From the NCBI RefSeq assembly GCF_900129835.1, contig NZ_FQXA01000002.1, positions 248,001 through 312,000 of the forward strand: DNA of 64,000 nt, given 5' to 3'. Origin of the DNA: Stutzerimonas xanthomarina DSM 18231. GTDB taxonomy: Bacteria; Pseudomonadota; Gammaproteobacteria; Pseudomonadales; Pseudomonadaceae. A model generated the notes under the pieces. It made no database searches. It was not told the DNA's origin and worked only from the letters and a program-made list of their open reading frames with translations. Position numbers and translations under genes: made by a program. This document shows positions 49,507 through 58,684 of this stretch, one piece after another (the first letter of the stretch is position 1; every line of letters starts with the position of its first letter).

Positions 49507-51474
49507 TCAGATGTCGTAGCTGAAGCCAACGAACACCGTACGGCCCATGAGAATGTTATCGACCGACTGGGCGACATCGTCGCGCTTCTCGTTGGTCAGG
49601 TTGTTCATACCGGCTTTCAGCGACAACTCGCGGGTGGCCTGGTACTTCGCACCGAAATTCAGTTGATGGAACGCACCGCTCTCAACATTTGGCTGCGCGG
49701 CAGAGACGTAGAGGAGTTGGCTGCCGGTGTACTGGTAGTCCAGATTCAGCCCCAGATCGGGCATGGCCTGCCAGTCGAAACCGATATTGGCGACGTGCTG
49801 CGGGGTGTTGCGCAGTTGTTCGTCGGTATCGCGGTCTTCGGCATCCGAATAGGTGTAGTTCGCGCGCACTCCCATGCTGTCGCTCAGGTTGTAACGACCT
49901 TGCAATTCGTAGCCTTGCACGCGTGCCTTGCTGACGTTGCTATAGGTCATCACGGCAGGTCGATATCCGACTCGCCATGTATCGGTGATGATCATGTCGT
50001 CGATATCGTTGTTGAACAGCATGATGCCCGCTTCGAGACGCTCGTTCTGGTAGAGCGTACCGATCTCGTAGCTGGTCGCGGTTTCGGGCTTGAGGTTCGG
50101 GTTGCCGACCAGCGTACACATGCCGCGGCAGGCCAATACGCCATAGGTGTCGTCAGACTGATAGATGCTTGGTGCCTTGAACGAGCGCCCAACACTACCT
50201 TTGATCACCCAATTGTCGGTGAGGTTGTAGACGCCGTAGGCCCGCGGGCTGAATTCGCTGCCGAAGCTGTCGTGGTCATCCAGGCGTCCACCCAGGGTCA
50301 CGTCCAGATCACCGATAGAAAACTCGTCTTGCAGGTAGACGGCCTTCTGGTCCACCTCGGTTTCGCTGCCAAGATTCTGGTTGTGTGTCAGCTCGGTACG
50401 ACGCAACTCACTGCCGAGGGTAAGGAGGTGGCTGCCGAGAAATGCGGTCACCTGGCCGTCGACGGTGTGGTTTTTTTGCTCGATGTCGCCCTTCATGCCG
50501 CGCAGCGTCGTCATGATCTGCGAGTCGTCCATTAACTCGACGTTTTCGTAGTAATAACGCACCCGTGTGTTGAAGCCGTCCCAGTTGCCGGTATGGCCGA
50601 GTCCAAAGCTCCAGCGCTCCATCTCCTGCACGTTCAGGACCACCGCACCGAAGTTGTTCCACTCGGCCTCGCGATCGTCCTTGCGGTGGGTGATGTCCAG
50701 GTCGATGGTCTGACGTTCGTCCAGCAACCAGCTGAGGGAACCGTATGCGCTGCTGGCCTGGCGCTGTTCCGCGGCATCGGTATTTGGATTGACCGTTTGT
50801 TCGCTGAGCCAGGCGGCCTGGTCAGTGGTTTCCAGAATCAGATTGCCGAGCAGCTTGTTCTCGATCAGCGAACCACTGACGTAGCCGCTGGCCTTATGGC
50901 CGTCACCCGAATCACCCTCGGTGGGGTGCTCGTAGGTGTAGGCGATACCGGCTTTCGTCTCTTCGGTGGGCTGGCGCAGGATCACGTTGACCACACCGCC
51001 CAGTGCATCTGCACCGTACAGCGACGACATCGGGCCGCGTATCACTTCGATGCGTTCGATGGCCGCCATCGGGATCGAGGACAGATCGAAGTCGTTGGCA
51101 TAGTTGGAGGACAGCGCATCGCGTGAGTTGATCCGGCGGCCGTTGACCAGCAACAGCGTGTAATCCGAGTCCATTCCGCGCAGCTTGATTTCCTGCCGGC
51201 CGTACGTGGACGACGGGTTGAGGTGCACACCGGGCAGGTACTTCACTGCATCGGCCAGGTTATAAACCGGTCTCTGCTCAAGCTCCTCACGGGTCACCAC
51301 CGACACGCTGGCCGGCGCGCTGAGCTCGCTGTGTGCCGTCTGGGTGGCGGTGATGACTTGTTGCTCCAGAGCAACAGGCTCGGCCGCGAGTGCGGCAAGC
51401 GGCATAAGGCTGGCCAGGAGGGTCAGGGATAGGTGACGGGGGCGGCTGATACCCCGGTTTAGTGCGATTGACAT
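49507..51474 (-). CDS. TonB-dependent siderophore receptor (FepA/CirA-like)
   Basis: A 655-residue outer-membrane receptor with a signal peptide (about residues 1-31, ending ALAA) and a short TonB-box-like stretch (QQVITATQT). The plug domain contains LADAVKYLPGVHLNPSSTYGRQEIKLRGMDSDYTLLLVNGRRI and ERIEVIRGPMSSLYGADALGGVVNVI, and the 22-strand barrel ends in Tyr-Asp-Ile. The plug resembles CirA/IrgA/FepA catecholate receptors. Start: ATG 51474 with CGGAGC upstream. Confidence 0.92.
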   Translation of the reverse strand: MSIALNRGISRPRHLSLTLLASLMPLAALAAEPVALEQQVITATQTAHSELSAPASVSVVTREELEQRPVYNLADAVKYLPGVHLNPSSTYGRQEIKLRGMDSDYTLLLVNGRRINSRDALSSNYANDFDLSSIPMAAIERIEVIRGPMSSLYGADALGGVVNVILRQPTEETKAGIAYTYEHPTEGDSGDGHKASGYVSGSLIENKLLGNLILETTDQAAWLSEQTVNPNTDAAEQRQASSAYGSLSWLLDERQTIDLDITHRKDDREAEWNNFGAVVLNVQEMERWSFGLGHTGNWDGFNTRVRYYYENVELMDDSQIMTTLRGMKGDIEQKNHTVDGQVTAFLGSHLLTLGSELRRTELTHNQNLGSETEVDQKAVYLQDEFSIGDLDVTLGGRLDDHDSFGSEFSPRAYGVYNLTDNWVIKGSVGRSFKAPSIYQSDDTYGVLACRGMCTLVGNPNLKPETATSYEIGTLYQNERLEAGIMLFNNDIDDMIITDTWRVGYRPAVMTYSNVSKARVQGYELQGRYNLSDSMGVRANYTYSDAEDRDTDEQLRNTPQHVANIGFDWQAMPDLGLNLDYQYTGSQLLYVSAAQPNVESGAFHQLNFGAKYQATRELSLKAGMNNLTNEKRDDVAQSVDNILMGRTVFVGFSYDI

Positions 51475-51530
51475 AGCATGCTCCGTTGCTGCTCGAGGGT
51501 CGAAAGGACTGATCACGTATCCGCGGCGGG

Positions 51531-52745
51531 TTAGCCCGCCTGTTGTTTGGTTGAGGTGAGGCACATGTCGCGCTGTCTGATGCCATGAAGCAGATAAAGC
51601 ACGCCGAGACCCGCCACGACGCCCGCTATTGCATAGAGGGTTGCCAGCTGTTCGAAGCCGATCACCTGGTGTTGAGGCCCTTCGCTCAGATAGCGCGCTG
51701 AAAACAAACTGCCAAGTCCGGCGGCGACATTCGAAACCGTTCCTTGAAACGCCATGAATGCTGCGCGTTGGTGAGCATGGGGAACGCCGGCGGCAATGGT
51801 CATGGTGCTGTTGGTACGCACGGCACTCAGCGCCATGAACAGCGTGAAGATGACGTAGAGGGAGATGCCCACCGGTGCGGCGAACCCAAGCAAGGTCACC
51901 AGTGAGAGGCAGCCGCTGCTGACAAGCACCACTGTTACAGCGCTGCCGCGATCGATCCAGGCGCCGCCGATCCGCATGGCCGCAAGGCTGGCAACGCCGC
52001 CGAGCAGATACAGCAGCCCCAGATGCGGGCGGGGAAAGCCCAGGTTGAACTCAAAGTAGATGGCGAAATGGGGCACCAGTAGAAAGTGCCCAAACATCTG
52101 CAATGACGTGATGCCGAGTGCGACCAGCCAGAGGCGCGAACCCAACAGCGCTCGGACCGAGACTTTTGGCCGTTCCACGACTGCAGGCTTGGGCATCAAC
52201 AACTGGCACAGCAGCGCCAGCAGCAGCCCCGTCCCGCCCAACAGGAAAAAAGGTGCCGTCCAGTTCCAGCGAATCGAACATTCCAAGGCCAGCGGAATGA
52301 TCAGAATCGCGGCGAGTGAAAAGCCCATCCCGACATAGGCAAGCTGACGGCCGCGCTCCGCAGGCGGTATCACGTCGAGCATAGTCGCCATCAGAATCGC
52401 GCCCATCGGACTCGCCACCAGGCCGGACAGTATGAAGATTGCAATCAGCTGGTTGGGGCCAGTCGCCCAAGCACAGCTCAGCAGCAGGGCAAATCGCAGG
52501 ACGAAGAGGGTGATCAGCGCGCGCTTGCGGTCGAAATGATCCAGCCAGGGCGCACTGACGAACCCACTTAGCGCGGCAGCCAAGGTTGCGCCGCCGCTGA
52601 TGTAGCCAACGTGGCTGGCCTCCAGACCGAGCTCGCGCACGAGATCCGGCCCCAGCGGCATGACCATCATCAGGCTGCCAATGGACAGCATGTTGATCAG
52701 CATCGCTAGGTGAACGGCGATCCTCGTCTGGACGGCAACTTTCAT
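51531..52745 (-). CDS. MFS transporter linked to the siderophore locus
   Basis: A 404-residue major facilitator with 12 predicted helices. The MFS loop motif appears as DHFDRKRALI between helices 2 and 3, and MGAILMATMLDVIPPAERGRQLAYVGMGFSLA lies in the middle. It is the first gene of the operon ahead of the receptor, so it may export a siderophore or move an iron complex across the inner membrane. No siderophore synthesis gene lies nearby. Confidence 0.85.
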   Translation of the reverse strand: MKVAVQTRIAVHLAMLINMLSIGSLMMVMPLGPDLVRELGLEASHVGYISGGATLAAALSGFVSAPWLDHFDRKRALITLFVLRFALLLSCAWATGPNQLIAIFILSGLVASPMGAILMATMLDVIPPAERGRQLAYVGMGFSLAAILIIPLALECSIRWNWTAPFFLLGGTGLLLALLCQLLMPKPAVVERPKVSVRALLGSRLWLVALGITSLQMFGHFLLVPHFAIYFEFNLGFPRPHLGLLYLLGGVASLAAMRIGGAWIDRGSAVTVVLVSSGCLSLVTLLGFAAPVGISLYVIFTLFMALSAVRTNSTMTIAAGVPHAHQRAAFMAFQGTVSNVAAGLGSLFSARYLSEGPQHQVIGFEQLATLYAIAGVVAGLGVLYLLHGIRQRDMCLTSTKQQAG

Positions 52746-52797
52746 CGGACTACGGCACGCTCGGTGGTCAGGCGGGCTGCATCCTAAGGCAAGCTTA

Positions 52798-52830
52798 ACG
52801 CTATTTCAAATACAACTCGTTCGCATTAGC
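52798..52830 (-). promoter_or_regulatory. possible Fur box upstream of the siderophore operon
   Basis: The A+T-rich sequence on the minus strand, TAATGCGAACGAGTTGTATT and TGAAATAG, lies 55-85 bp upstream of the MFS start. It keeps some NATNAT-like steps of the Fur consensus, but the match is weak. Iron regulation is expected from the genes rather than proven by this site. Confidence 0.3.
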
Positions 52831-53032
52831 GCAAATAGACGTTGTCGGTTCTTGCTTCCAGATCCAACAGGAACCATTGCGCAGCGCGCCAAATCGCAGC
52901 CACGTGTTCAAACCGCAGAGTTGCTGCGGCTAGTTTTGGGGCGGAGCGGATGGGTTAGGTCGATCAGATGCCAAGACCAAACGAACGAGAGTTTGATTCC
53001 CTCCGCCAATGCCAGCCGGTAGGCAGGGTCGA

Positions 53033-56000
53033 TCAGCCAATGGTCATCAGGCTGGCATTGCCGCCGGCCGCAGCGGTATTGATGCTCAGCGCCCGCTCGA
53101 TCAACAGCCGCTCAAGTGGAATGTCGGTGTCGCCGCCCTTCATGCCCTGAACACCGATAATCGGACCGCTGCGCTGCGATAGCCGCTGGCTGACGTCGAG
53201 AAGCTGGTCGGGATCGCCATGGTACAGCACAACATCGAAACACGTCGCGTCGCTGGTCCAGTCCGGGGTCAAGGTAAGTCTGGCTTGTACCGTCTGAGGG
53301 AGCGCAGAATGGAGCTCCCGTGAGGGTGATCCATCGGCTAGCACCGCCTCGCTGCCAACGGCCAATACCGCAGCCAGTTGGATCATCAGGTCACCTTCAT
53401 TATCTGCCAGACACAGCACATGCTCGCGTGGCAGTAGGCTGTAGCTGTTGCGCTCGCCTGTTGGGCCGGCGAGTAAGCGAGTGGTGCCGCTCTGGGATTG
53501 TTTGGCATAACGATCACATAAGGTCGCTATCGGCTCCCGACCGGTTTGCCGGGCCCACTTCTGAAAGTCACTGATGGCAGCGATCTGCGCGGGGGAGCGG
53601 CGCACCTCAGGCAACGTCTGTGTCCCGCCGAAGTCGAGTGCGCGCAACAGCGCGTCGTCCGGCCGTTCTGACAGCAGGCGATACAGATAGAGCGGGCCAC
53701 CGGCCTTGGGCCCGGTACCCGAAAGTCCCTCGCCACCGAACGGCTGCACCCCGACGACCGCGCCGACGATGTTGCGATTGACGTAAAGATTGCCGACCTT
53801 CGCACGCTCGACGACCTTGGCGATGGTTTCGTCGATGCGGGTATGCACACCCAAGGTCAATCCGTAGCCCGCCGCGTTTATCTGGTCCAACAGTGGGTCC
53901 AGCTCTGTGCGACGGAAGCGCAACACATGCAGTACCGGGCCGAAGATTTCCTGCTGCAGCTCATCCAGGCGTTCGAGTTCGATCAGTGTAGGTGTCACAT
54001 AGGTGCCATGAGCGCACTCTTCTTCATCGACACGGGCCAGCTGATGCACGCGATGACCCTTGTCGCGCATGGCTTGCAGGTGGCGCTCGATGTTGTCGCG
54101 CGCCTCGCTGTCGATGACCGGCCCGACATCTACTGACAGGCGCTGCGGGTTGCCCATACGCGCTTCGGCCATGGCGCCCTTGAGCATGCCGATGACTCGT
54201 TCAGCGACATCTTCCTGTATGCAAAACACCCGCAGAGCCGAGCAGCGTTGACCGGCACTGTCGAAAGCCGAGGCCATCACGTCCATGACCACTTGTTCGG
54301 CCAATGCTGACGAATCAACGATCATCGCATTCTGGCCACCGGTTTCGGCGATCAAGGGAATGCTTCGGCCGCGTTCATCCAGGCGACCGGCGAGGCTGCG
54401 CTGCAGGATCGAAGCGACCGCAGTGGACCCGGTGAACATCACGCCACGGATACGTTCGTCGGCGATCAGCTGGGCACCGACGGTTTCGCCGCGCCCTGGC
54501 AGCAGCTGCAAGGCACCCTTGGGAATGCCAGCTTCGTGCAAGATCTGCACGCCCAGCATGGCGATCAAGGGTGTCTGCTCCGCGGGCTTGGCCAGTACCG
54601 TATTGCCAGCGCCCAGCGCGGCGCAGACCTGGCCGGTAAAGATTGCAAGCGGGAAGTTCCACGGGCTGATGCACGCCACCGGGCCAAGGGGTACATGGGT
54701 GTCGTTGTGGAAGTTGTCACGCACCTCAGCACCGTAGAAGCGCAGGAAGTCGACGGCTTCGCGTACCTCCGCGATAGCGTTTGCATACGACTTGCCCGCT
54801 TCACGGATGAGCACACCCAGCAGTTGCTGCATGCGCTGTTCCATCAGTTCCGCTGCTTTTTGCAATGCAGCTGCGCGCTCGGCGGGCGGGGTGGTTCGCC
54901 AGGCGCTGGCACTGTCGAGGGCACAGCGTAGGGCGTTGTCGACGTCCGCTTCGCTGGCTTCCTGGACGTGCCCGACGATGTCCCGGTGATCAGCGGGGTT
55001 GAGCAAGGGCTCGGCAGCACTCGTCGAAACGGTGTCACAGCCGAGTAACGGCGTGGCGGTGAGGCGTCGGCGTGCACCGGCCAGCAAAGTGGACGAAAGC
55101 GAGGCCAGCCTTTGCTCGTTGGACAGATCGATACCGCAGGCGTTGAGACGGCCTTCGCCATAGAGGTGTTGGGGCAATGGAATCCGCGGGTGCGGCAGGC
55201 CGAGTGTGCCTTCCGATGCGAGCATCTGCTCGATCGTCACCACTGGGTCGGCCACCAGTTCTTCAAGCGAAATGCTCTTGTCCGCGATGCGGTTGACGAA
55301 GGAAGTGTTGGCGCCGTTTTCCAACAGGCGACGCACCAGGTAGGCCAGTAGAGTTTCATGGCTGCCAACGGGTGCGTAGATCCGGCAGGGGCGGTTTAGC
55401 CGCTCGTCGCCCTTGCCTACGACCTGCTCGTAAAGCGGCTCGCCCATGCCATGCAGGCACTGGAATTCGTACTGGCCGGGGTAGTAGTTCTGCCCGGCCA
55501 GGTGATGGACCGCGGCCAGGGTATGCGCATTGTGTGTGGCGAATTGCGGATAGATGGCTTCGGGCGCGCCAAGCAGCTTGCGCGCGCAAGCAATGAACGA
55601 CACGTCGGTATAAGCCTTGCGCGTATAGACCGGATACCCCTCGAGGCCGTTGAGCTGAGCCAGTTTGATTTCGCTGTCCCAGTAAGCGCCCTTGACCAGG
55701 CGGATCATCAAGCGATGGTGGCTGCGCTTGGCCAGGTCGATCAGAAAATCCACAACGTACGGGCAGCGCTTCTGATAGGCCTGAATGACGAAACCGATGC
55801 CGTTCCAGTCGGCCAGCGAAGGCTCGAAGCAGAGCCGTTCGAGCAGTTCCAGCGACAGCTCGAGACGGTCCGCTTCCTCGGCATCGATGTTGATACCGAT
55901 GTCGTAGCGTCGCGCCAGTTCAGTCAGCGACAGCAGGACAGGGTAGAGCTCATCCATCACCCGGTTGTACTGCGCGCGGCTGTAGCGTGGGTGCAGTGCC

Positions 56001-56977
56001 GACAGTTTGATCGAGATGCCCGGCCCCTCGTAGATTCCGCGACCGCGCGAAGCCATGCCAATGGAATGAATCGCCTGTTCGTACGAGGCCAGATAGCGGC
56101 GTGCGTCCGCGGAGGTAAGCGCCGCTTCGCCGAGCATGTCATACGAGTAGCGGAAGCCTTTAGCCTCCATGGTTTGCGCATTGGCTAGCGCTTCGTTGAT
56201 GGTTTCGCCGGTAACGAACTGCTCGCCCATCAACCGCATCGCCATATCCACACCCTTGCGGATGAGCGGCTCGCCACCTTTGCCGATCAAGCGGTTCAGC
56301 GACGAAGAAAGGCTGGTTTCGTTGTGCGTCGCCACCAGCCGGCCGGTGAGCATCAGGCCCCATGTGGCGGCGTTGACGAACACCGACTGGCTGTTGCCCA
56401 GGTGCGGTTGCCAGTTGCCGGTGCTGATCTTGTCGCGGATCAACGCATCGCGCGTGCCTTTGTCCGGCACCCTGAGCAGTGCTTCCGCCAGGCACATCAG
56501 GGCCACGCCTTCTTGAGATGACAACGAGAACTCCTGAAGCAACCCCTGAACCAGGCCCTGCCGTCCGCCAGCGCTTTTCTGATTACGCAGTTTCCCGGCG
56601 ATGCGTAGCGCGAGTTGATGGGCCGCTTCGGCCTTTTCCGGTGACAGGCGCGCCTGCTCCAGTAGCACCGGCAACGCCTCCGGCTCGGGGCGGCGATAGG
56701 CCGCGGTAATAGCCGCACGGAGAACCGACTGCGGCAGGATGCTGTCGGCAAATTCGAGAAACGGCTGGCTGCCTGTTGTGACGCTGCTCTGGTCATGGCC
56801 GGCGTGCGACAGTGGCTCGGCGTCGGATTGGTTAGCGTCGCTTTCGACCTGATCAAGATAGCGGAGCAGTGCTTGCTCGATCACCCACTGCGGCGGACAC
56901 TTGAGTCGGCTGGCGGCCACCTCTAGTCGATCGCGGGTTGCCTCGTCGAGCGCGATATCCAGCGTGCTGGTGACCAT
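53033..56977 (-). CDS. putA: trifunctional proline utilisation protein PutA
   Basis: A 1314-residue protein. An N-terminal ribbon-helix-helix DNA-binding segment (TLDIALDEATRDRLEVAASRL, residues 1-50) makes it a likely autorepressor. The proline dehydrogenase barrel (about 210-590) shows ISIKLSALHPRYSRAQ, RLVKGAYWDSEIK and FATHNAHTLAAV. The pyrroline-5-carboxylate dehydrogenase domain (about 640-1150) has SPWNFPLAIFTGQV and the catalytic cysteine in FDSAGQRCSALRVF. Together they convert proline to glutamate. I start at ATG 56977 with GGAGGA; putP is not adjacent. Confidence 0.95.
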   Translation of the reverse strand: MVTSTLDIALDEATRDRLEVAASRLKCPPQWVIEQALLRYLDQVESDANQSDAEPLSHAGHDQSSVTTGSQPFLEFADSILPQSVLRAAITAAYRRPEPEALPVLLEQARLSPEKAEAAHQLALRIAGKLRNQKSAGGRQGLVQGLLQEFSLSSQEGVALMCLAEALLRVPDKGTRDALIRDKISTGNWQPHLGNSQSVFVNAATWGLMLTGRLVATHNETSLSSSLNRLIGKGGEPLIRKGVDMAMRLMGEQFVTGETINEALANAQTMEAKGFRYSYDMLGEAALTSADARRYLASYEQAIHSIGMASRGRGIYEGPGISIKLSALHPRYSRAQYNRVMDELYPVLLSLTELARRYDIGINIDAEEADRLELSLELLERLCFEPSLADWNGIGFVIQAYQKRCPYVVDFLIDLAKRSHHRLMIRLVKGAYWDSEIKLAQLNGLEGYPVYTRKAYTDVSFIACARKLLGAPEAIYPQFATHNAHTLAAVHHLAGQNYYPGQYEFQCLHGMGEPLYEQVVGKGDERLNRPCRIYAPVGSHETLLAYLVRRLLENGANTSFVNRIADKSISLEELVADPVVTIEQMLASEGTLGLPHPRIPLPQHLYGEGRLNACGIDLSNEQRLASLSSTLLAGARRRLTATPLLGCDTVSTSAAEPLLNPADHRDIVGHVQEASEADVDNALRCALDSASAWRTTPPAERAAALQKAAELMEQRMQQLLGVLIREAGKSYANAIAEVREAVDFLRFYGAEVRDNFHNDTHVPLGPVACISPWNFPLAIFTGQVCAALGAGNTVLAKPAEQTPLIAMLGVQILHEAGIPKGALQLLPGRGETVGAQLIADERIRGVMFTGSTAVASILQRSLAGRLDERGRSIPLIAETGGQNAMIVDSSALAEQVVMDVMASAFDSAGQRCSALRVFCIQEDVAERVIGMLKGAMAEARMGNPQRLSVDVGPVIDSEARDNIERHLQAMRDKGHRVHQLARVDEEECAHGTYVTPTLIELERLDELQQEIFGPVLHVLRFRRTELDPLLDQINAAGYGLTLGVHTRIDETIAKVVERAKVGNLYVNRNIVGAVVGVQPFGGEGLSGTGPKAGGPLYLYRLLSERPDDALLRALDFGGTQTLPEVRRSPAQIAAISDFQKWARQTGREPIATLCDRYAKQSQSGTTRLLAGPTGERNSYSLLPREHVLCLADNEGDLMIQLAAVLAVGSEAVLADGSPSRELHSALPQTVQARLTLTPDWTSDATCFDVVLYHGDPDQLLDVSQRLSQRSGPIIGVQGMKGGDTDIPLERLLIERALSINTAAAGGNASLMTIG

Positions 56978-57365
56978 GTGACTGTCCTCCGAGATGAGGT
57001 AGGGCGAAAAACCTTGGCAGCAGTTTGCATCTGTCATCGCCACCGATAGACAAGCGCGGCCGGCTGATCTGTTTGTATCTCCTCAGCGTAGACCCTTGCT
57101 GTGCTTTGTCCGGCGCGTCCGGCGATTGGCAAAGGCGCCACCGAAGCGGATGGTCATCAGTAAGTTGATTGAGCTGCGTTCAACTACGCCTTTTGAAGGC
57201 GGACAGTGACTAGCTGTGCAACCGTCGCGGTTCCGCCAGCAGGCGTGGAGGGGAGGCGCAAACGGTTTTGAGATTTGAAGTACTCGACCGAGGGACAACT
57301 GACGCTAGGCCGCTTGCCAGCGGTGCTCAATGCACCAACGACGAACGAACTTCGCGCCGCCCTGT
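56978..57365. other. putA upstream region, 388 bp
   Basis: It holds the putA promoter and presumably PutA operators, which I cannot pick out. No gene, REP copy or terminator is convincing. Confidence 0.4.
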
Positions 57366-58454
57366 TCAGCGCTTTTCCGGCTCCGGCACGTCGGTCACGC
57401 TGACTCCTTCCTCGCGGATTTTTTCCTCGGCTTCAACCTCATCGTCTTCGTCGCCCTGCAGGCTCTGTTGGTCAGGCGCCGGCTCGTATTGCAGTTCGAC
57501 CAGTACCGGGAAATGATCGGAGCCAAACTCTGGAAGGCGTTGGATGCGCACCAATTGGAAGTGATGGCTATGAAACAGGTGATCCAGCGGCCAGCGCAGA
57601 AACCAGTGCTGAGCGTGAAAGCTGTTGACCATGCCGCGACCGACCCGTGGGTCCAGCAGGCCACTGATCTTGCGAAACAGGCGCGTGTTGGCTGACCAGG
57701 CAACATCATTGAGGTCTCCGGTGACGATGACCGGGGTGTTGTGCAGATCGTCCCGAACACTCTCGGCGACGACCAGCAGTTCGACGTCACGCTCGGTCGA
57801 CTCGTCGTTTTCCGTGGGGCTCGGCGGGGCTGGGTGCAGGAAGTGCATGCGGATCGCCAACTGGTCATTCAGGCGGACATTGGCATGCATGGAGGGCACA
57901 TCGTCTTCGACCAGAAAGCAGGTTTCGGCGTTTTCCAACGGCAACCGGGACCAGACATGCATGCCGTAAAGATTGTCCAGTGGGCAACGCTTGGAGTAAG
58001 GGTATTCTGCGGTCAGCTCCTCAAGCTGGTCCTCCCACCATTGGTCCGTTTCGAGCGTCACCAGCACATCGGGACGATGCTCACGAACAAGTGCCTTGAG
58101 CTTGCCCGCCTGGCGGTTCGGCGTCAGGACATTGGCCGCCATGACGCGTATGCGCGGTTTGTCGCCGCCAGGGACAGCGGTTTTCACCTCAGGACGCCAC
58201 AAGCGGGTGTACGGGATGATCCACCAGGCCTGATAGGCGAGGCAGAGGATCACCAATCCACTGATCAGAATCTGAAGCGGTTTGGAATAGGGCAGCAACA
58301 GTGCCTGGGCGACTAGCAAGGTGAAGGCGAGTACACACAGTTGCAATCGGGGGAAATCCAGTCCGCGTACCCACCAGACCGGGTTCTTCCACAGTGGTAG
58401 AAAAGTCAGCACGACCAGCAGGCCAGTCGCCACTAACAAGATCCCTTCCGTCAT
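57366..58454 (-). CDS. membrane-anchored endonuclease/exonuclease/phosphatase (EEP) family protein
   Basis: A 362-residue protein: two or three N-terminal membrane helices (residues 1-85), then an EEP catalytic domain with VMAANVLTPNRQAG, the metal glutamate in VTLETDQWWEDQ, HNTPVIVTGDLNDVAWS and the C-terminal GSDHFPVLVELQ. The tail is strongly acidic (GDEDDEVEAEEK). The domain probably faces the periplasm; the substrate (nucleic acid, phospholipid or other phosphodiester) is unknown. Confidence 0.87.
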   Translation of the reverse strand: MTEGILLVATGLLVVLTFLPLWKNPVWWVRGLDFPRLQLCVLAFTLLVAQALLLPYSKPLQILISGLVILCLAYQAWWIIPYTRLWRPEVKTAVPGGDKPRIRVMAANVLTPNRQAGKLKALVREHRPDVLVTLETDQWWEDQLEELTAEYPYSKRCPLDNLYGMHVWSRLPLENAETCFLVEDDVPSMHANVRLNDQLAIRMHFLHPAPPSPTENDESTERDVELLVVAESVRDDLHNTPVIVTGDLNDVAWSANTRLFRKISGLLDPRVGRGMVNSFHAQHWFLRWPLDHLFHSHHFQLVRIQRLPEFGSDHFPVLVELQYEPAPDQQSLQGDEDDEVEAEEKIREEGVSVTDVPEPEKR

Positions 58455-58624
58455 GACCGATCCTCGGTGCAGTTCGGCGCGACGTCATATCGGCCGTTCG
58501 GGTACCTGAGAGCAGGCATAACAAATTCGTCCCGTCGACGCCCTGATTGGTTCCGCTTGTTTTGTGATGGAGAGGGCGGGGAGGGGCGGCGGCCTCTTGA
58601 GGGCACGCTGAGCAAGGAGAGCCA

Positions 58625-58660
58625 ACAAAAAAGGCCTGACACGCAAACGTGTCAGGCCTT
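58625..58660 (-). terminator. rho-independent terminator of the GH5 gene
   Basis: A perfect 13-bp stem, AAGGCCTGACACG (58631-58643) / CGTGTCAGGCCTT (58648-58660), with a 4-base loop. On the minus strand it is followed by TTTTTTG. It lies 25 bp after the glycosidase stop. Confidence 0.92.
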
Positions 58661-58684
58661 CGCTGGAGTGGCTGCCAGTCGACG

